From Microbulbifer sp. TB1203 (GTDB lineage: Bacteria > Pseudomonadota > Gammaproteobacteria > Pseudomonadales > Cellvibrionaceae), in contig NZ_CP116899.1 in assembly GCF_030997045.1 (NCBI RefSeq), positions 744,001-808,000 of the forward strand: DNA of 64,000 bases. Direction: 5' to 3'. Positions 47,577-56,880 of this stretch are shown here, piece by piece (the first letter of the stretch is position 1; each line of letters starts with the position of its first letter). The translations under genes and the position numbers were made by a program. Under the pieces are notes generated by a model that saw only the letters and a list, made by a program, of their open reading frames with translations, was not told where the DNA came from and searched no databases.

Positions 47577-47858
47577 GGCGTTCCCGGTTTGTTGTTGTGG
47601 TTTTGAGTTTCCCAGCCGATTATGGCAAAAATGCCGACAGATCTACACCTGAGCTCGAAAGGTGCCCGTGGTTAAATTTTGTTCAGGGTGTCGCTGGTGC
47701 GGGACTGAGAATCAATGCGGGCAGGTAACCCTACGTGTATGGTTTGTTGCGCTCCATATCGTCGCTGGCGACCACAGTCTCGAAGTAGGAGGCCAGGTTA
47801 TGGGTGCAGGTTGTCAGTGTAGAAAGAGAGTCGGCTTTTCCCGGGGTTGACCGTGTGA
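47577..47858. other. Intergenic region, nothing recognised
   Basis: This 282-bp gap carries no convincing gene, terminator or repeat. It presumably holds the promoter of the membrane-protein/DUF3857 pair. Confidence 0.4.
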
Positions 47859-48953
47859 TCAGGCCAATTGCGGCGGCGTTTCTTTATTTATGAATTTGCC
47901 GGTTTCTGTCGCCGCGACATCTTCCAGCAGTATGTTGACCGCCTCCTGGTTGTCGAAGTACCTGGCGTGTACCCGTGCAGCCAGCTTGTCGGGGAAAGTT
48001 CCGTAAGAGCCAATAGTGGCTTCCCGGCAAAGTGGGGACTCCGGAATATCGGCGCCGCTGGCGAACCAGTCTGAGTGGGACTTGATATCCACCCACTCCA
48101 CCAGGTCGCCGCGCTGGGACAGCGTGGCGACCTCGTCCTTCAGCCAGGGAGCCTGCTTGCCCAATATCTCCAGCAGCGAACCCATGGTTAACATCCTCAC
48201 CGGTACGCCGACGGGCGGCAGATCGGCGAAGAGATCCACGGCAACCACGGAACCGAAACTGTGCCCCACGACGGTCAGCGAGGAGTACTCCGATGGGTCC
48301 AGCCGTGCCTGCAGTTGTTCCCGCACGCGCTTAACTATCTCAAAGCGCACTGCCGGCTGGCCCGGTTCAGCGGGTTCGTTGGTGATGTAGCGCTTGGAAA
48401 AATCCGAGATGTCCACAAGCAGGGAAATGGGAATAAGCACAGAAAGCGCACTGGCCAGTACCCACACCTGCCAGCCGCCAGCGGTATGGTCCTTCAGGAA
48501 TGTAACCAGCGGGCTCCAGGGGCTGCCCGCCTCCACGTTCAACGCCTCGATAAACAGTACAATAGTACTCAAGTACCAGACGGTAAACGCGAGCACAGAC
48601 AGGGTGAGGCCAAACGTCAGGTATTTGCGTCGGAAAATGCCTTTAAATATGCGAGGACTCATCAGCCAGAACCACAGCAGGGAGAAGCCGCGGAGGAATC
48701 TCGTCGTCAGGGGTTCCTGGGAAAGGCTGGGAACCAGGTCGTTCCAGTAGGCTTCGATGACGTCGAACTCACTCGACTGACCGCCGGTTTCCGCCCGCAA
48801 ACGGCGCACGCCGGGCGGTACCGATGGATCGGAAACTTCAGTCAGTGGAACGCGCTCGCTGGCGGCAACCATGCCGTCCACAAAGACGGAAAGCTGTGCC
48901 GAGCGGGTGACCCGGGCAAGGCCGGGAATAAGCATGATCAGTTTGCGTTTCAT
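47859..48953 (-). CDS. Membrane-associated alpha/beta hydrolase-fold protein
   Basis: A 364-residue protein beginning with an LIMLIPGLARVTRSAQ segment. Transmembrane segments lie near 115-140 and 165-185. A VVGHSFGSVVAVDLF nucleophile elbow follows at about 230-244, with Ser234 as candidate nucleophile. It is a serine hydrolase-like protein with unknown substrate. A 282-bp non-coding gap separates it from the next gene of the same orientation. Confidence 0.6.
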   Translation of the reverse strand: MKRKLIMLIPGLARVTRSAQLSVFVDGMVAASERVPLTEVSDPSVPPGVRRLRAETGGQSSEFDVIEAYWNDLVPSLSQEPLTTRFLRGFSLLWFWLMSPRIFKGIFRRKYLTFGLTLSVLAFTVWYLSTIVLFIEALNVEAGSPWSPLVTFLKDHTAGGWQVWVLASALSVLIPISLLVDISDFSKRYITNEPAEPGQPAVRFEIVKRVREQLQARLDPSEYSSLTVVGHSFGSVVAVDLFADLPPVGVPVRMLTMGSLLEILGKQAPWLKDEVATLSQRGDLVEWVDIKSHSDWFASGADIPESPLCREATIGSYGTFPDKLAARVHARYFDNQEAVNILLEDVAATETGKFINKETPPQLA

Positions 48954-49097
48954 TATTATTCTTCCAGCGCTGTTGGGGGAGGAGTGTCGATAGGGGCTCC
49001 CAATCCGCGTTCCTCGGGTGACTGTCAGGTTTTATATGTCATAGTGCCCGCAAAGTAAACGAAATAAGAGGCGATGGCCAAATGGTAGAGTTCGGGT

Positions 49098-50231
49098 TCA
49101 TTTCAGGATTACCTCCATGGCCGGGCCGATATTGTTATCGAAGTCGCCGGGTCTCTTTTCAAGCAACGTGAGAGCCGTCGCCGCCACCTGGTTTTGATAG
49201 AGCGCTTTGCCCCCGGAGACTTCGCCGATTTTCCGGATATCTGGGCCCAGCGCCGCGAACCAGATTTCGTCGGCGCCGGCGATGCCGTCCTCGCGGAACT
49301 GGTTGAGGTCATTAAAATACTGCTTTACCGCCTCTTCGCTGGCGTGGTGCGGCCATGAATCCGCGTCCCGGCCGCATCCGTGGTCGACGGTGATGATCAG
49401 ATTGGTATTGTCGCGGTAGCTGTCCATGGATTGCAGCGTCTGCCACAGATCCGCAAGGAAGCGGTCGGAGCGGTGCGCGGCGCGCAGGTATTGGTGATAT
49501 TCCTTGTCGTGGGCAAAGTCGTCGGTCTCCCCCAATGCGATATAGAGCACACGCGGCTTGTGCTTCCGCAGGTACTCCTTGGCAAAACCGTAGGTAAAGG
49601 CGTCCAGGCGCACATTGGCCCAGGGGCTCGGCGTCTGGGCCTGCAGTTCGTTCAGGAAGCGGGCGCGCTCCGACAAATTTGTCCAGTTGGCACTTTCGAA
49701 GCCGGCATTGATATAGACACCGCTGCGCTCGCGATTGATGATGGCCGGGAATACATCCCAGCTGCCGAAGGCGGCCACTTTACCGGCAAACTCCGGCTGC
49801 CCGTTCAACCATTCCAGGAAGGTTGTGTTGCGGTTGGGGATGGGTTTATTGGAGTTGATCTTGGGGTCGGCCCGGCCAGTCAGTATTTCGTTGTAGCCGG
49901 GGTAGGAGAACCACCAGGTGTTGGTGATGTCCATGGTGGACTTTTTATTGCGGTTGCCCAGCAGAGCGCCCTGCTGTTGCACAGTGCCCCACAATAAGGG
50001 CATCAGCTTCTCGCGCCTTTCTTCCGCGGTGCCGCCGCCGAATTTCTCCAGCAAGGTTTCCGGATGTTCGGTGATGTCTTTGTTGTCCAGCAGTGCCTCG
50101 TCGTAACCGGCAAAGACCTCCTGCCAGCGCAGTCCATCCAGGGTGACGACCACCAGGTTGTCGGCGCAGTGGGCACCGGCGCTGAACAACAAAACCAGCA
50201 ACGTAGTCAGCGTAGAGTGGAAATATTTCAT
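49098..50231 (-). CDS. Secreted alkaline-phosphatase-superfamily protein (phosphodiesterase/sulfatase-like)
   Basis: A 377-residue protein with a signal peptide (1-21, FSAGAHCA). The metal-site segment VTLDGLRWQEVFAGYDE is at 26-42, and LIITVDHGCGRD later, matching the type I phosphodiesterase/AP superfamily. The nucleophile lies in the NTWWFSYPGYNEI stretch, with Ser or Thr uncertain. The start at 50231 follows a TonB-receptor gene 64 bp upstream in the same direction. It may act on an organophosphate imported by that receptor. Confidence 0.78.
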   Translation of the reverse strand: MKYFHSTLTTLLVLLFSAGAHCADNLVVVTLDGLRWQEVFAGYDEALLDNKDITEHPETLLEKFGGGTAEERREKLMPLLWGTVQQQGALLGNRNKKSTMDITNTWWFSYPGYNEILTGRADPKINSNKPIPNRNTTFLEWLNGQPEFAGKVAAFGSWDVFPAIINRERSGVYINAGFESANWTNLSERARFLNELQAQTPSPWANVRLDAFTYGFAKEYLRKHKPRVLYIALGETDDFAHDKEYHQYLRAAHRSDRFLADLWQTLQSMDSYRDNTNLIITVDHGCGRDADSWPHHASEEAVKQYFNDLNQFREDGIAGADEIWFAALGPDIRKIGEVSGGKALYQNQVAATALTLLEKRPGDFDNNIGPAMEVILK

Positions 50232-50295
50232 AGGTATTCCGCGGCAAGACGGCGGGTGGGAAGACCCCACCCGCGCTGGTTGGCTGGGCAGCGAT

Positions 50296-52653
50296 TTAGA
50301 AATCGATGGTGGCAGACAAGGAGGTAGTGCGCGGTGCACCGATCCAGGCGCCATTGGCGACCACGCTGCCCAAGTAGTCCTCGTCGAACAGGTTGTTCAC
50401 CACCAGGTTCAGGTTGACGCCGCTCAGGTATTCGGTAGCACCGAACAGATTCACGCCCAGGTAGGCGTCGGTCACCATATAGGATTCCGCCGTCCAGGTG
50501 TTGGCGAGATCCACATAACGGTCGCCGGTGAACTTGGTGGAAAATCCGCCGTAGAACAGTTCCGAACTCCAGTCCAGGCCAACAACAAACAGCTGGTCGG
50601 CGATACCGATCACATCGTTGCCCGGCACCAACCCCAGGGCTTCGTCCACCGCAGTGTCGCCGGTGCCAAGATAAGAGGCGTCGATCATGGTGTAGGAGGC
50701 ATAGAGGTTAAACGCATCGTTGATAACGTAGTTCAGCAGCAGTTCGATGCCGTCGGACTCGATGCCGCCCGCATTGAAGTAGGTGCCGTTGGTGCCGATC
50801 AGGTAGTCGGGGCCCGCGTCGGTGTTGTTATCCAGGAAGATGATGCGGTTCTCGAAGTCGTTCTGGAAATAGGTGGCGGTGGCGGAGAGGCTGTCGGCCT
50901 CGTAGCGCAGGCCCAGCTCGATGGTTTCGGAGGTTTCCGGCTCGATATTGTCGAGGTCGGATTCCGGGCGCTCCAGGATATTATCGCCGATTGTCTTGAA
51001 GTTCTCCGCGTAGCCGACAAATGCCTCGGTGCCTTGCAGTGGGGTTTCCCACACCAAGCCCGCGGACAGCAATACGTCTGAGTCGGAATCGATGGTCACG
51101 TCGGGAGACTCGTTGAACAGGTCCTCGCGGGATACGTCCACCAGAAACTGTTTGACACCCAGGTTCAGGGTGAGCGAGTCGATGGTCAGCGAGTCCTGCA
51201 GATACCATTTGGTGGTTTCCTGCGGGTAGCTGCGGTCGTATTGGACCCAGTAGGGGGTGGAATCGAACCCATGGCCCTGGGTCGCATCCGCGATCTTGTG
51301 CCAGTCCCGGTGTTCGTCGCGGGTGGCGTCCTCGTACCAGAGGCCTCCGCGCAATTCGTTCTGCATTCCGGCGATATCGCCGGTGTGAGTGAAGTCCAGG
51401 GTCAGGCCGCTACGCTCTTTCTCGTAGTGGGTGTGGCGGTAGGACATCACCGGGATGGCGCCGGCCGGGTAGCAGGCAGGATCGTATTCGGGGTCGGCTT
51501 GACCGTAGATGGTTACGATATCGGATTCGCAACCGACGTTTGGCGTCAGTGCATTGCCGTTGGTGTCCACATAGTAAAAACGCCCGATACTTGCCGCGCT
51601 ATTAGTGGTGGTACCGCCCAGGAATTCGGACTGGCCGCCGGTGCCGTCGTCGGTGACGTCCACCAGGTAGGGAGGTACCCAATCTCCGCGGCCTTCGTTC
51701 GTGTGGAAATAGACTCCACCCTCCAGGTTCAGGCTGTCGGTGATATCGACATCAAGTTGTACATAGCCCAGCAGGTTTTCCCTCAGGGTCGACCAGCCGC
51801 GGCGGTATAGCTGGTCGATATAGGGGATGCCGGTCCACTCGCCGGTCAGGAAATCGTCTTCCGGAAACTGTTCGAACTGTGCATCGGAAAAGATGCGCTG
51901 ATAGTTGTCCTCGTGAATATCGTCCCAGGAGACGTAGGCCTTGATGGTGCCCGCGTCCAGTGTGGTGACCAGCTTTGCGGCGAGATGCTCGCGCTCGTTC
52001 TCTGCGGTTTCGGTAATCCAATCAGTGGCCTCCTGGTTGGAATAGGAGATCCAGGCCTTGGTATTGCCGGCAAAGGTTCCGGTGTCGTAGCGGAAATACA
52101 GGCGCTGCGCATCGAATTCACCCATGGATACCTCGGCGCGGGTGCGGCGGCTATCCAGCGGGTCGTCCGTCCGGTAATCGATGGTGCCGCCCAGCGCCTC
52201 GTGGGAGCGGGAGGCGATATCGGAAGTGCCTTGGGACACATCCACACCGCCGATATTGGCCGGGTCTACAAAACGGTTGGCCTTGGAACCGCCGCCGTAG
52301 GCGGAACCGCCGTTGGGAATGCCGTCGATGGTGGTGCCCACCTGCTGCTCATCCAGGCTGGTGGTAAAGCCGCGCACGGTGATATTGGTAGACCAGTCAT
52401 CAAAGCCGTAAGTATCTCCCTCGTTCACCGACACCCCCGGCAGGTTGTCGATCAGGGCGTTGACGCTGGTAATGGTGGACTGTTGCCTGATCATCGACTC
52501 GGTAACGGAACTGCTGTTAAAGGTTATGCCGGTACCGAGTACCACGACTTCCTCCAGCTTCTGGCCATCGGTCTCCTGCGCCGCCAGCGGATTGGCGGCC
52601 ATGGCGGTGGCGAGGGAAATGGCGGAAGCCAAGTAGGTTTTTGCGGTTTTCAT
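50296..52653 (-). CDS. TonB-dependent receptor paired with the phosphatase-like gene
   Basis: A 785-residue receptor. The signal peptide (1-26) ends AANPLAAQE, and a TonB box-like LEEVVVLGTG follows. The plug has NLPGVSVNEGDTYGFDDWSTN and GALGGTIDYRTDDP-like (EALGGTIDYRTDDP) segments. The barrel closes with SLSATIDF, a C-terminal Phe. ATG at 52653 fits the signal peptide; an upstream in-frame start at 52770 does not. The ligand is unknown. It is the first gene of a two-gene unit with the phosphatase-like protein. Confidence 0.88.
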   Translation of the reverse strand: MKTAKTYLASAISLATAMAANPLAAQETDGQKLEEVVVLGTGITFNSSSVTESMIRQQSTITSVNALIDNLPGVSVNEGDTYGFDDWSTNITVRGFTTSLDEQQVGTTIDGIPNGGSAYGGGSKANRFVDPANIGGVDVSQGTSDIASRSHEALGGTIDYRTDDPLDSRRTRAEVSMGEFDAQRLYFRYDTGTFAGNTKAWISYSNQEATDWITETAENEREHLAAKLVTTLDAGTIKAYVSWDDIHEDNYQRIFSDAQFEQFPEDDFLTGEWTGIPYIDQLYRRGWSTLRENLLGYVQLDVDITDSLNLEGGVYFHTNEGRGDWVPPYLVDVTDDGTGGQSEFLGGTTTNSAASIGRFYYVDTNGNALTPNVGCESDIVTIYGQADPEYDPACYPAGAIPVMSYRHTHYEKERSGLTLDFTHTGDIAGMQNELRGGLWYEDATRDEHRDWHKIADATQGHGFDSTPYWVQYDRSYPQETTKWYLQDSLTIDSLTLNLGVKQFLVDVSREDLFNESPDVTIDSDSDVLLSAGLVWETPLQGTEAFVGYAENFKTIGDNILERPESDLDNIEPETSETIELGLRYEADSLSATATYFQNDFENRIIFLDNNTDAGPDYLIGTNGTYFNAGGIESDGIELLLNYVINDAFNLYASYTMIDASYLGTGDTAVDEALGLVPGNDVIGIADQLFVVGLDWSSELFYGGFSTKFTGDRYVDLANTWTAESYMVTDAYLGVNLFGATEYLSGVNLNLVVNNLFDEDYLGSVVANGAWIGAPRTTSLSATIDF

Positions 52654-52919
52654 TGAGGTATCCCCGATTATATCCATGGTAGTGCGGATTAATTGGCAGC
52701 CTTGGGGTTGCCCCAATGTGGCGGCGCCCGGTAGTCTTTCCCGACTGCTCTGGTTGTTGCGGGCGTACAATGGCGTGCTGTGATGACTTGTCTTTTACGT
52801 TTCGATGAATTTAAAGTGACGGAAATGTTGGTGTGGGAAGGCAGGAGCAGGACAAACCAATTGTCTGTAATACCGAATAAATAGTAACCAGAAGCTTCAA
52901 CAAATCGGAGATTAGTTTC
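52654..52919. other. Divergent promoter region
   Basis: This 266-bp gap separates the TonB receptor gene and the beta-propeller gene, so it should hold two divergent promoters. No repeat was recognised. Confidence 0.4.
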
Positions 52920-53933
52920 TTGATCCGTATCCTCTTTTGCCTGTTATTCTTTTCCTGGACCGCCAGCGCCGCCGAGTTGCCCAAATGGCAGGTGGTACAA
53001 CTGGAAAAACGCGCCTCTCTGCGCGGCAGCGCCATAGGGCCGCACAGCCTTTGGGTCAGCGGCACGGACAATACCGTCTTCAAGAGCACGGACAACGGCA
53101 AAAGCTGGCGGGATGTTTCCGTAAAACAGGAGCCGGTAACCGATTTCCGTGATATCGCCCTGTTTGACGACAAGACAGCCATGGTGATGGGTGTCGGCAG
53201 CGGGGCACAGTCGCGGCTCTACCTGACCGAAGACGGCGGCGAGTCCTGGCAGCTGCTGTATGAAAACCCCGACGAGGACGGCTTCTTCGACTCCATCGCC
53301 TTCTGGAACCGCAACCACGGCCTGCTGCTGGGAGACCCAGTGGATGGCTACTATGTGGTCATGGTAACAAAGGACGGCGGCCGTACCTGGACGCGCATCG
53401 CGAAAGACAAAATCCCGCTGTTACTTCCCAACGAAGCCGCCTTCGCCGCCAGCGGCAATACCCTGATCACAGGTCCAAAAGGCAGGGCCTGGTTTACCAC
53501 TGGCGGGCTGCAGGCCTCGGTCTACTCCAGCGAGGACTCCGGCCAGAGGTGGCGGCGCAGCCCGGTAAACCTGCATCGGCAGACCCAGACAGCCGGTGGC
53601 TACGCACTGGCGCTGAACCGGCGCGGCCAAGTCTTTGTGATGGGCGGAGACTATCGGGACAGGCCGGGTAAATACAACAACCTGGCCATGCTCACCAGCA
53701 ATGGGTGGCAGAGCGCAGATAACGGCCAGCGCGGCCTGCGCACGGCCATGGCCTGTGTTGACAACATTTGTGTCGCCAGCGGCAAGACAGCCAGTGATAT
53801 CTCATTCGACAGTGGTAACAGCTGGCAGGCGTTGCCGGGGGAGGGGTTTTATACCCTGGCAGCGGGAGAAAGCCTGATTCTGGGAGCGGGCGCCGAAGGT
53901 CTTGTAGGAGTGCTCGCCACACCGTCAGAATAG
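52920..53933 (+). CDS. YCF48-like beta-propeller protein
   Basis: A 337-residue secreted protein with a signal peptide (1-17, FFSWTASAAE). Four repeats with sTDnGkSW motifs (STDNGKSW, TEDGGESW, TKDGGRTW, SEDSGQRW) form a BNR/YCF48-type propeller. The start is TTG at 52920 with GGAG nine nt upstream. The homologous cyanobacterial protein assists photosystem II assembly, which is irrelevant here; it likely acts as a periplasmic assembly or binding protein. Confidence 0.75.
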   Translation: MIRILFCLLFFSWTASAAELPKWQVVQLEKRASLRGSAIGPHSLWVSGTDNTVFKSTDNGKSWRDVSVKQEPVTDFRDIALFDDKTAMVMGVGSGAQSRLYLTEDGGESWQLLYENPDEDGFFDSIAFWNRNHGLLLGDPVDGYYVVMVTKDGGRTWTRIAKDKIPLLLPNEAAFAASGNTLITGPKGRAWFTTGGLQASVYSSEDSGQRWRRSPVNLHRQTQTAGGYALALNRRGQVFVMGGDYRDRPGKYNNLAMLTSNGWQSADNGQRGLRTAMACVDNICVASGKTASDISFDSGNSWQALPGEGFYTLAAGESLILGAGAEGLVGVLATPSE

Positions 53934-53985
53934 ACGGTAGGAATGAAACATTGACTGGAGAATGAGAGGGAAAAGGGAGAAATAT

Positions 53986-54447
53986 ATGCGCGCTATTGGC
54001 AACTTTTTATGGTTTATCCTGGGCGGTGTGTTTATGGGGTTGATGTGGTGGCTGGCCGGGATAATCGCCGCAATCACCATCGTCGGCATTCCCTGGGCCA
54101 GGGCCTGCTTTGTGATAGGGCAATTCACCTTCCTGCCGTTCGGCCGCGAAGCGATCAGCCGTGAGGAGTTGTCGAACCAGGAGGATATAGGTACCAGCGG
54201 ACTCGGTGTACTCGGCAATATTATCTGGTTTATATTCGGCGGCCTGTGGCTGGCGATTGGGCACCTGTGCAGTGCGCTGTGCTGCTTTATCACCATTATC
54301 GGGATTCCATTCGGTATCCAGCACCTGAAGCTGGCCGGTATTGCCCTGTGGCCGATTGGTAAGACGATTGTGAGTAAGGAGATGGCTGCGGCGGCGCGTA
54401 AAGCTAACGCCGAGATGGAAGTGGCAGGGATTCGAAGATCTGCTTAA
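53986..54447 (+). CDS. yccF: YccF family membrane protein (DUF307)
   Basis: A 153-residue inner-membrane protein with four hydrophobic segments. Two repeats of NxxWFIxGG (FLWFILGGVFMG and IIWFIFGGLWLA) and FGREAI are characteristic. The ATG at 53986 is preferred over 53962 because AGGGAGAAA precedes it. Function unknown. It is the last conserved gene before the AT-rich cassette array. Confidence 0.88.
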   Translation: MRAIGNFLWFILGGVFMGLMWWLAGIIAAITIVGIPWARACFVIGQFTFLPFGREAISREELSNQEDIGTSGLGVLGNIIWFIFGGLWLAIGHLCSALCCFITIIGIPFGIQHLKLAGIALWPIGKTIVSKEMAAAARKANAEMEVAGIRRSA

Positions 54448-54450
54448 ACA

Positions 54451-54510
54451 AATAACGGGGCAGGGTTTTGGCTGCTGTTACAGCGCAAAAGATTGATCTG
54501 CCCCATTTTT
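54451..54510 (-). other. Possible terminal attC-like site at the array boundary
   Basis: On the minus strand a GGGGCAG...CTGCCCC inverted pair (54498-54504 and 54457-54463) ends in CGTTATTT, resembling the L''/L'-R' part of an attC site. The R'' half is missing or diverged. On the plus strand the same structure with ATTTTT could also end yccF transcription. It marks the left edge of the cassette-like region. Confidence 0.3.
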
Positions 54511-54584
54511 GGTTTAAATCCAGGTCGCTACAGATCTAGTGTCGATCGGTAATCTGGTTCAGCTGTTGTTCAAATATTTGAGCA

Positions 54585-55232
54585 TCATTGTATGATTCCC
54601 GAGGAGTTGGCCAATCGCACGCTGGATATCTCTGAGTTAGAGCCAATAACCACCTTCAGGCGGGATGTTTCTCCAGCGCACTTTTTCATATCGTTTGCGC
54701 TGGATATAAGAGAAAGATAGTCCTTCTTGTATTTTCTGTAGTTTTTAGCCGAAAGGACAATGTGCGAAAAATCACAAAGTTGCACGCAATCATGAATTCC
54801 CATCTCCCCATTTTTATCATTGGGGTAATTTTGAATAGAGTTAATAACCCCAATTTTTTTATCTGATGGCATGTCAATCACACCGCTGCCAACTCCTTTA
54901 GGTAGTTTTCCATTCAGATCAATAGAGCTGATGAACCAATTGTAGTCCGCTAGTTTTTCAACTGGCATCACGAAATGAATGTTGTTGTCCAAGCTGCAGC
55001 GGGTTCCAAAGCTATTGAACTTGGTAGCACATACATTCTGCACGTAACGAAAGTAAACATAGGCTCCGCCACCGCTACGTATATCCTTGCGAGAACCAGG
55101 TGTTATACGTCCCAATGTGGCGGCACTGATAATTACACCACTATCAGCGATTTTTCCGATATTGGTAACTCGGGAGGAATGGAAAATGTAATTGATCCCA
55201 GCGCTTTTCAAAGCATCTATTATTTCGCACAT
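54585..55232 (-). CDS. Unrecognised cassette protein (215 aa)
   Basis: A 215-residue soluble protein of no recognised family. It has a Cys-containing middle region and SAKNYRKYKKD. The N-terminal pattern YIFHSSRVTNIGKIADSGVI vaguely recalls the entry loop of ADP-ribosyltransferase-type domains, but no catalytic triad was found. The ATG has AAGGA nine nt upstream. It is the last gene in the array and lies 80 bp after the preceding small gene, in the same unit as a response regulator. Confidence 0.55.
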   Translation of the reverse strand: MCEIIDALKSAGINYIFHSSRVTNIGKIADSGVIISAATLGRITPGSRKDIRSGGGAYVYFRYVQNVCATKFNSFGTRCSLDNNIHFVMPVEKLADYNWFISSIDLNGKLPKGVGSGVIDMPSDKKIGVINSIQNYPNDKNGEMGIHDCVQLCDFSHIVLSAKNYRKYKKDYLSLISSANDMKKCAGETSRLKVVIGSNSEISSVRLANSSGIIQ

Positions 55233-55312
55233 GTGTCAATATCCTTATATCGTAAAATTTTTCAATGAAAGCCTGGAAAATATGCTGCAGATTGCTACCA
55301 AAGGCAAACAGG

Positions 55313-55546
55313 CTATATTCTCCCAATCACCTTTTCATATGGCATGAGGCCACTATTTTCCTTGGCAATTTTTTTATACTCATCCTCAAGCCATGATTGG
55401 CATAGCTCCAGGCAGAGTAAATGCTCTTCATAATCAGAGGTGTCACGAATAGTTTCACTTTCTAGGAATCTCTCATTATATTTTATGGCATCATTAAGAG
55501 CAGATACTATAAGCATTAGATATTGTGATGATATTTCTAGTTTCAT
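55313..55546 (-). CDS. Small acidic hypothetical protein (77 aa)
   Basis: A 77-residue helical, acidic protein with no recognised family. Its start overlaps the stop of the preceding small gene by 4 nt, which supports translation. It lies in the response-regulator group of the cassette array. Confidence 0.5.
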   Translation of the reverse strand: MKLEISSQYLMLIVSALNDAIKYNERFLESETIRDTSDYEEHLLCLELCQSWLEDEYKKIAKENSGLMPYEKVIGRI

Positions 55547-55734
55547 GCTGCTTTACAAAGATTAATCGGCGTATTTCCAAAGTAACGATAAATATCACCA
55601 GCGGTAATCAATATATTTTTTAAGACTTCTGTCATTTTACTGATCTCCCTTGATTGCTTTTGCAAAAAATAATACTCCGTAACTGAGATGGCAGAGTGGA
55701 GAAACTTTCCGCAATATTTAGTCGCCAATGTCAA
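55543..55734 (-). CDS. Small hypothetical protein (63 aa, or 30 aa from an internal start)
   Basis: The full frame would begin at TTG 55734, overlapping the response-regulator end by 17 nt. A better start is the ATG at 55635 with GGGAGA eight nt upstream, giving only 30 residues (MTEVLKNIL...). The short form is more convincing by its ribosome-binding site. No family recognised. Confidence 0.35.
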   Translation of the reverse strand: MTLATKYCGKFLHSAISVTEYYFLQKQSREISKMTEVLKNILITAGDIYRYFGNTPINLCKAA

Positions 55735-56443
55735 CTGTCATTTCATTTAATTTTTTTATCTCATGCTGATTTTCTATTTCAAAGTCTTCATCAAGCATGA
55801 AGCTCTTTACTACCATTGATGTTTTTGAAAACAGGCAACATATTCCTTTCCCGTCAGGGTTGTGGTCCAGAAATCTTACTGATTGTTTGTTGCTCTCAGT
55901 GAATTCATTCTCAATGTATTTAGGGACTGCCTCATTAACAACAAATGTTGCTTCAGTTGAGGTGCCAAAAATGCTGATCATGGATAGCTTTTGTTCTTTC
56001 AGCTGCTTTAAAACAGCGGCTTGTTGAGGGGTCATTGGTGTCTCCTTGGTAATACGTAGATCTTTGTTGCTAAAATCGACTTTTGTGTATTTTACAGTTA
56101 ATCGAACTATCTTGGATAAAAGATTTTCAGGTATACATGGTTTTGTAGAAAAATCATCCACTCCTGCGTCAAGGCAGGCCTTTTTGTATATATCATTTGC
56201 TGTTAGTGCCATGATAGGGAAGTAATCCACCGTTTTTCTTATAATTCTCGCTGCATCTATGCCATTCATGATCGGCATGTCCACATCCATTAAGCAGAGG
56301 TCGTATTTCTTACTGTTGTTTTTTGCATATTCAACAGCCTCTTGGCCATTGATTGCAATATCATAATTGAAGCCCCAACTCTCCATCAGGCTTTGATATA
56401 TTCTTTGAATAATTGGGGTATCTTCAGCAATTAAGATATTCAT
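55718..56443 (-). CDS. Response-regulator-like protein with unknown C-terminal domain
   Basis: A 241-residue protein. The receiver domain (1-120) has ILIAEDTP with the acidic pocket, the phospho-acceptor Asp in CLMDVDMPIMNG (Asp54 or near), and STKPCIP with the conserved Lys. The C-terminal 110 residues (after TPQQAAVLKQLKE) match no output domain I know and lack an HTH. No sensor kinase is in the array. The ATG at 56443 with AAGGA seven nt upstream is preferred over the TTG at 56446. It leads a group of overlapping small genes. Confidence 0.65.
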   Translation of the reverse strand: MNILIAEDTPIIQRIYQSLMESWGFNYDIAINGQEAVEYAKNNSKKYDLCLMDVDMPIMNGIDAARIIRKTVDYFPIMALTANDIYKKACLDAGVDDFSTKPCIPENLLSKIVRLTVKYTKVDFSNKDLRITKETPMTPQQAAVLKQLKEQKLSMISIFGTSTEATFVVNEAVPKYIENEFTESNKQSVRFLDHNPDGKGICCLFSKTSMVVKSFMLDEDFEIENQHEIKKLNEMTVDIGD

Positions 56444-56458
56444 CAATTTTCCTTGTGA

Positions 56459-56542
56459 CGCTAATACTTACTCTCAAGCATGTGTATTTTCGTGCACCAG
56501 TCGCAGTACGTCGTTAGCTGACTTTACCAGATTTAGCGTTAA
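56459..56542 (-). other. Weak attC-like palindrome before the response-regulator group
   Basis: A 7-bp inverted pair (ACGCTAA and TTAGCGT) delimits an 84-bp GC-poor stretch that also contains CGTTAGCT. It occupies the gap where an attC would be expected between two cassettes. Conservation is too low for confidence. Confidence 0.25.
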
Positions 56543-56571
56543 TCAAAAATATCCGTATAGCAGATTTTTAG

Positions 56572-56880
56572 CTATATTTCCTCATTTGATATTTTTTCCC
56601 AAACATTATAATACCCCTCCTTTTTCATTAATTTTGTGAGTTCGTAGCTTATGTCTGGGATCATTTCACTATTGTCTGTGCTGCCAAGAACCTCAACACC
56701 TTTTTCCTCATCTTCGTTCATTTGGCCGACCATTTCCCAAATAAATTTGGCAAATAGTTCTGCGTCTTCCCTTGAGGTTATACCTGATTCCATTATTCTA
56801 CTTACCTCTTTTCTAGCCATTGCTTCAGCGTAATGAAGGATAAGGTCTTTTACATGTGGATATCTGGAAAAATCTATCAC
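56572..56880 (-). CDS. Hypothetical protein (102 aa)
   Basis: A 102-residue acidic protein without recognised domain. The GTG start overlaps the stop of the upstream gene (GTGA), so the pair is translationally coupled in one cassette. Confidence 0.5.
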   Translation of the reverse strand: MIDFSRYPHVKDLILHYAEAMARKEVSRIMESGITSREDAELFAKFIWEMVGQMNEDEEKGVEVLGSTDNSEMIPDISYELTKLMKKEGYYNVWEKISNEEI

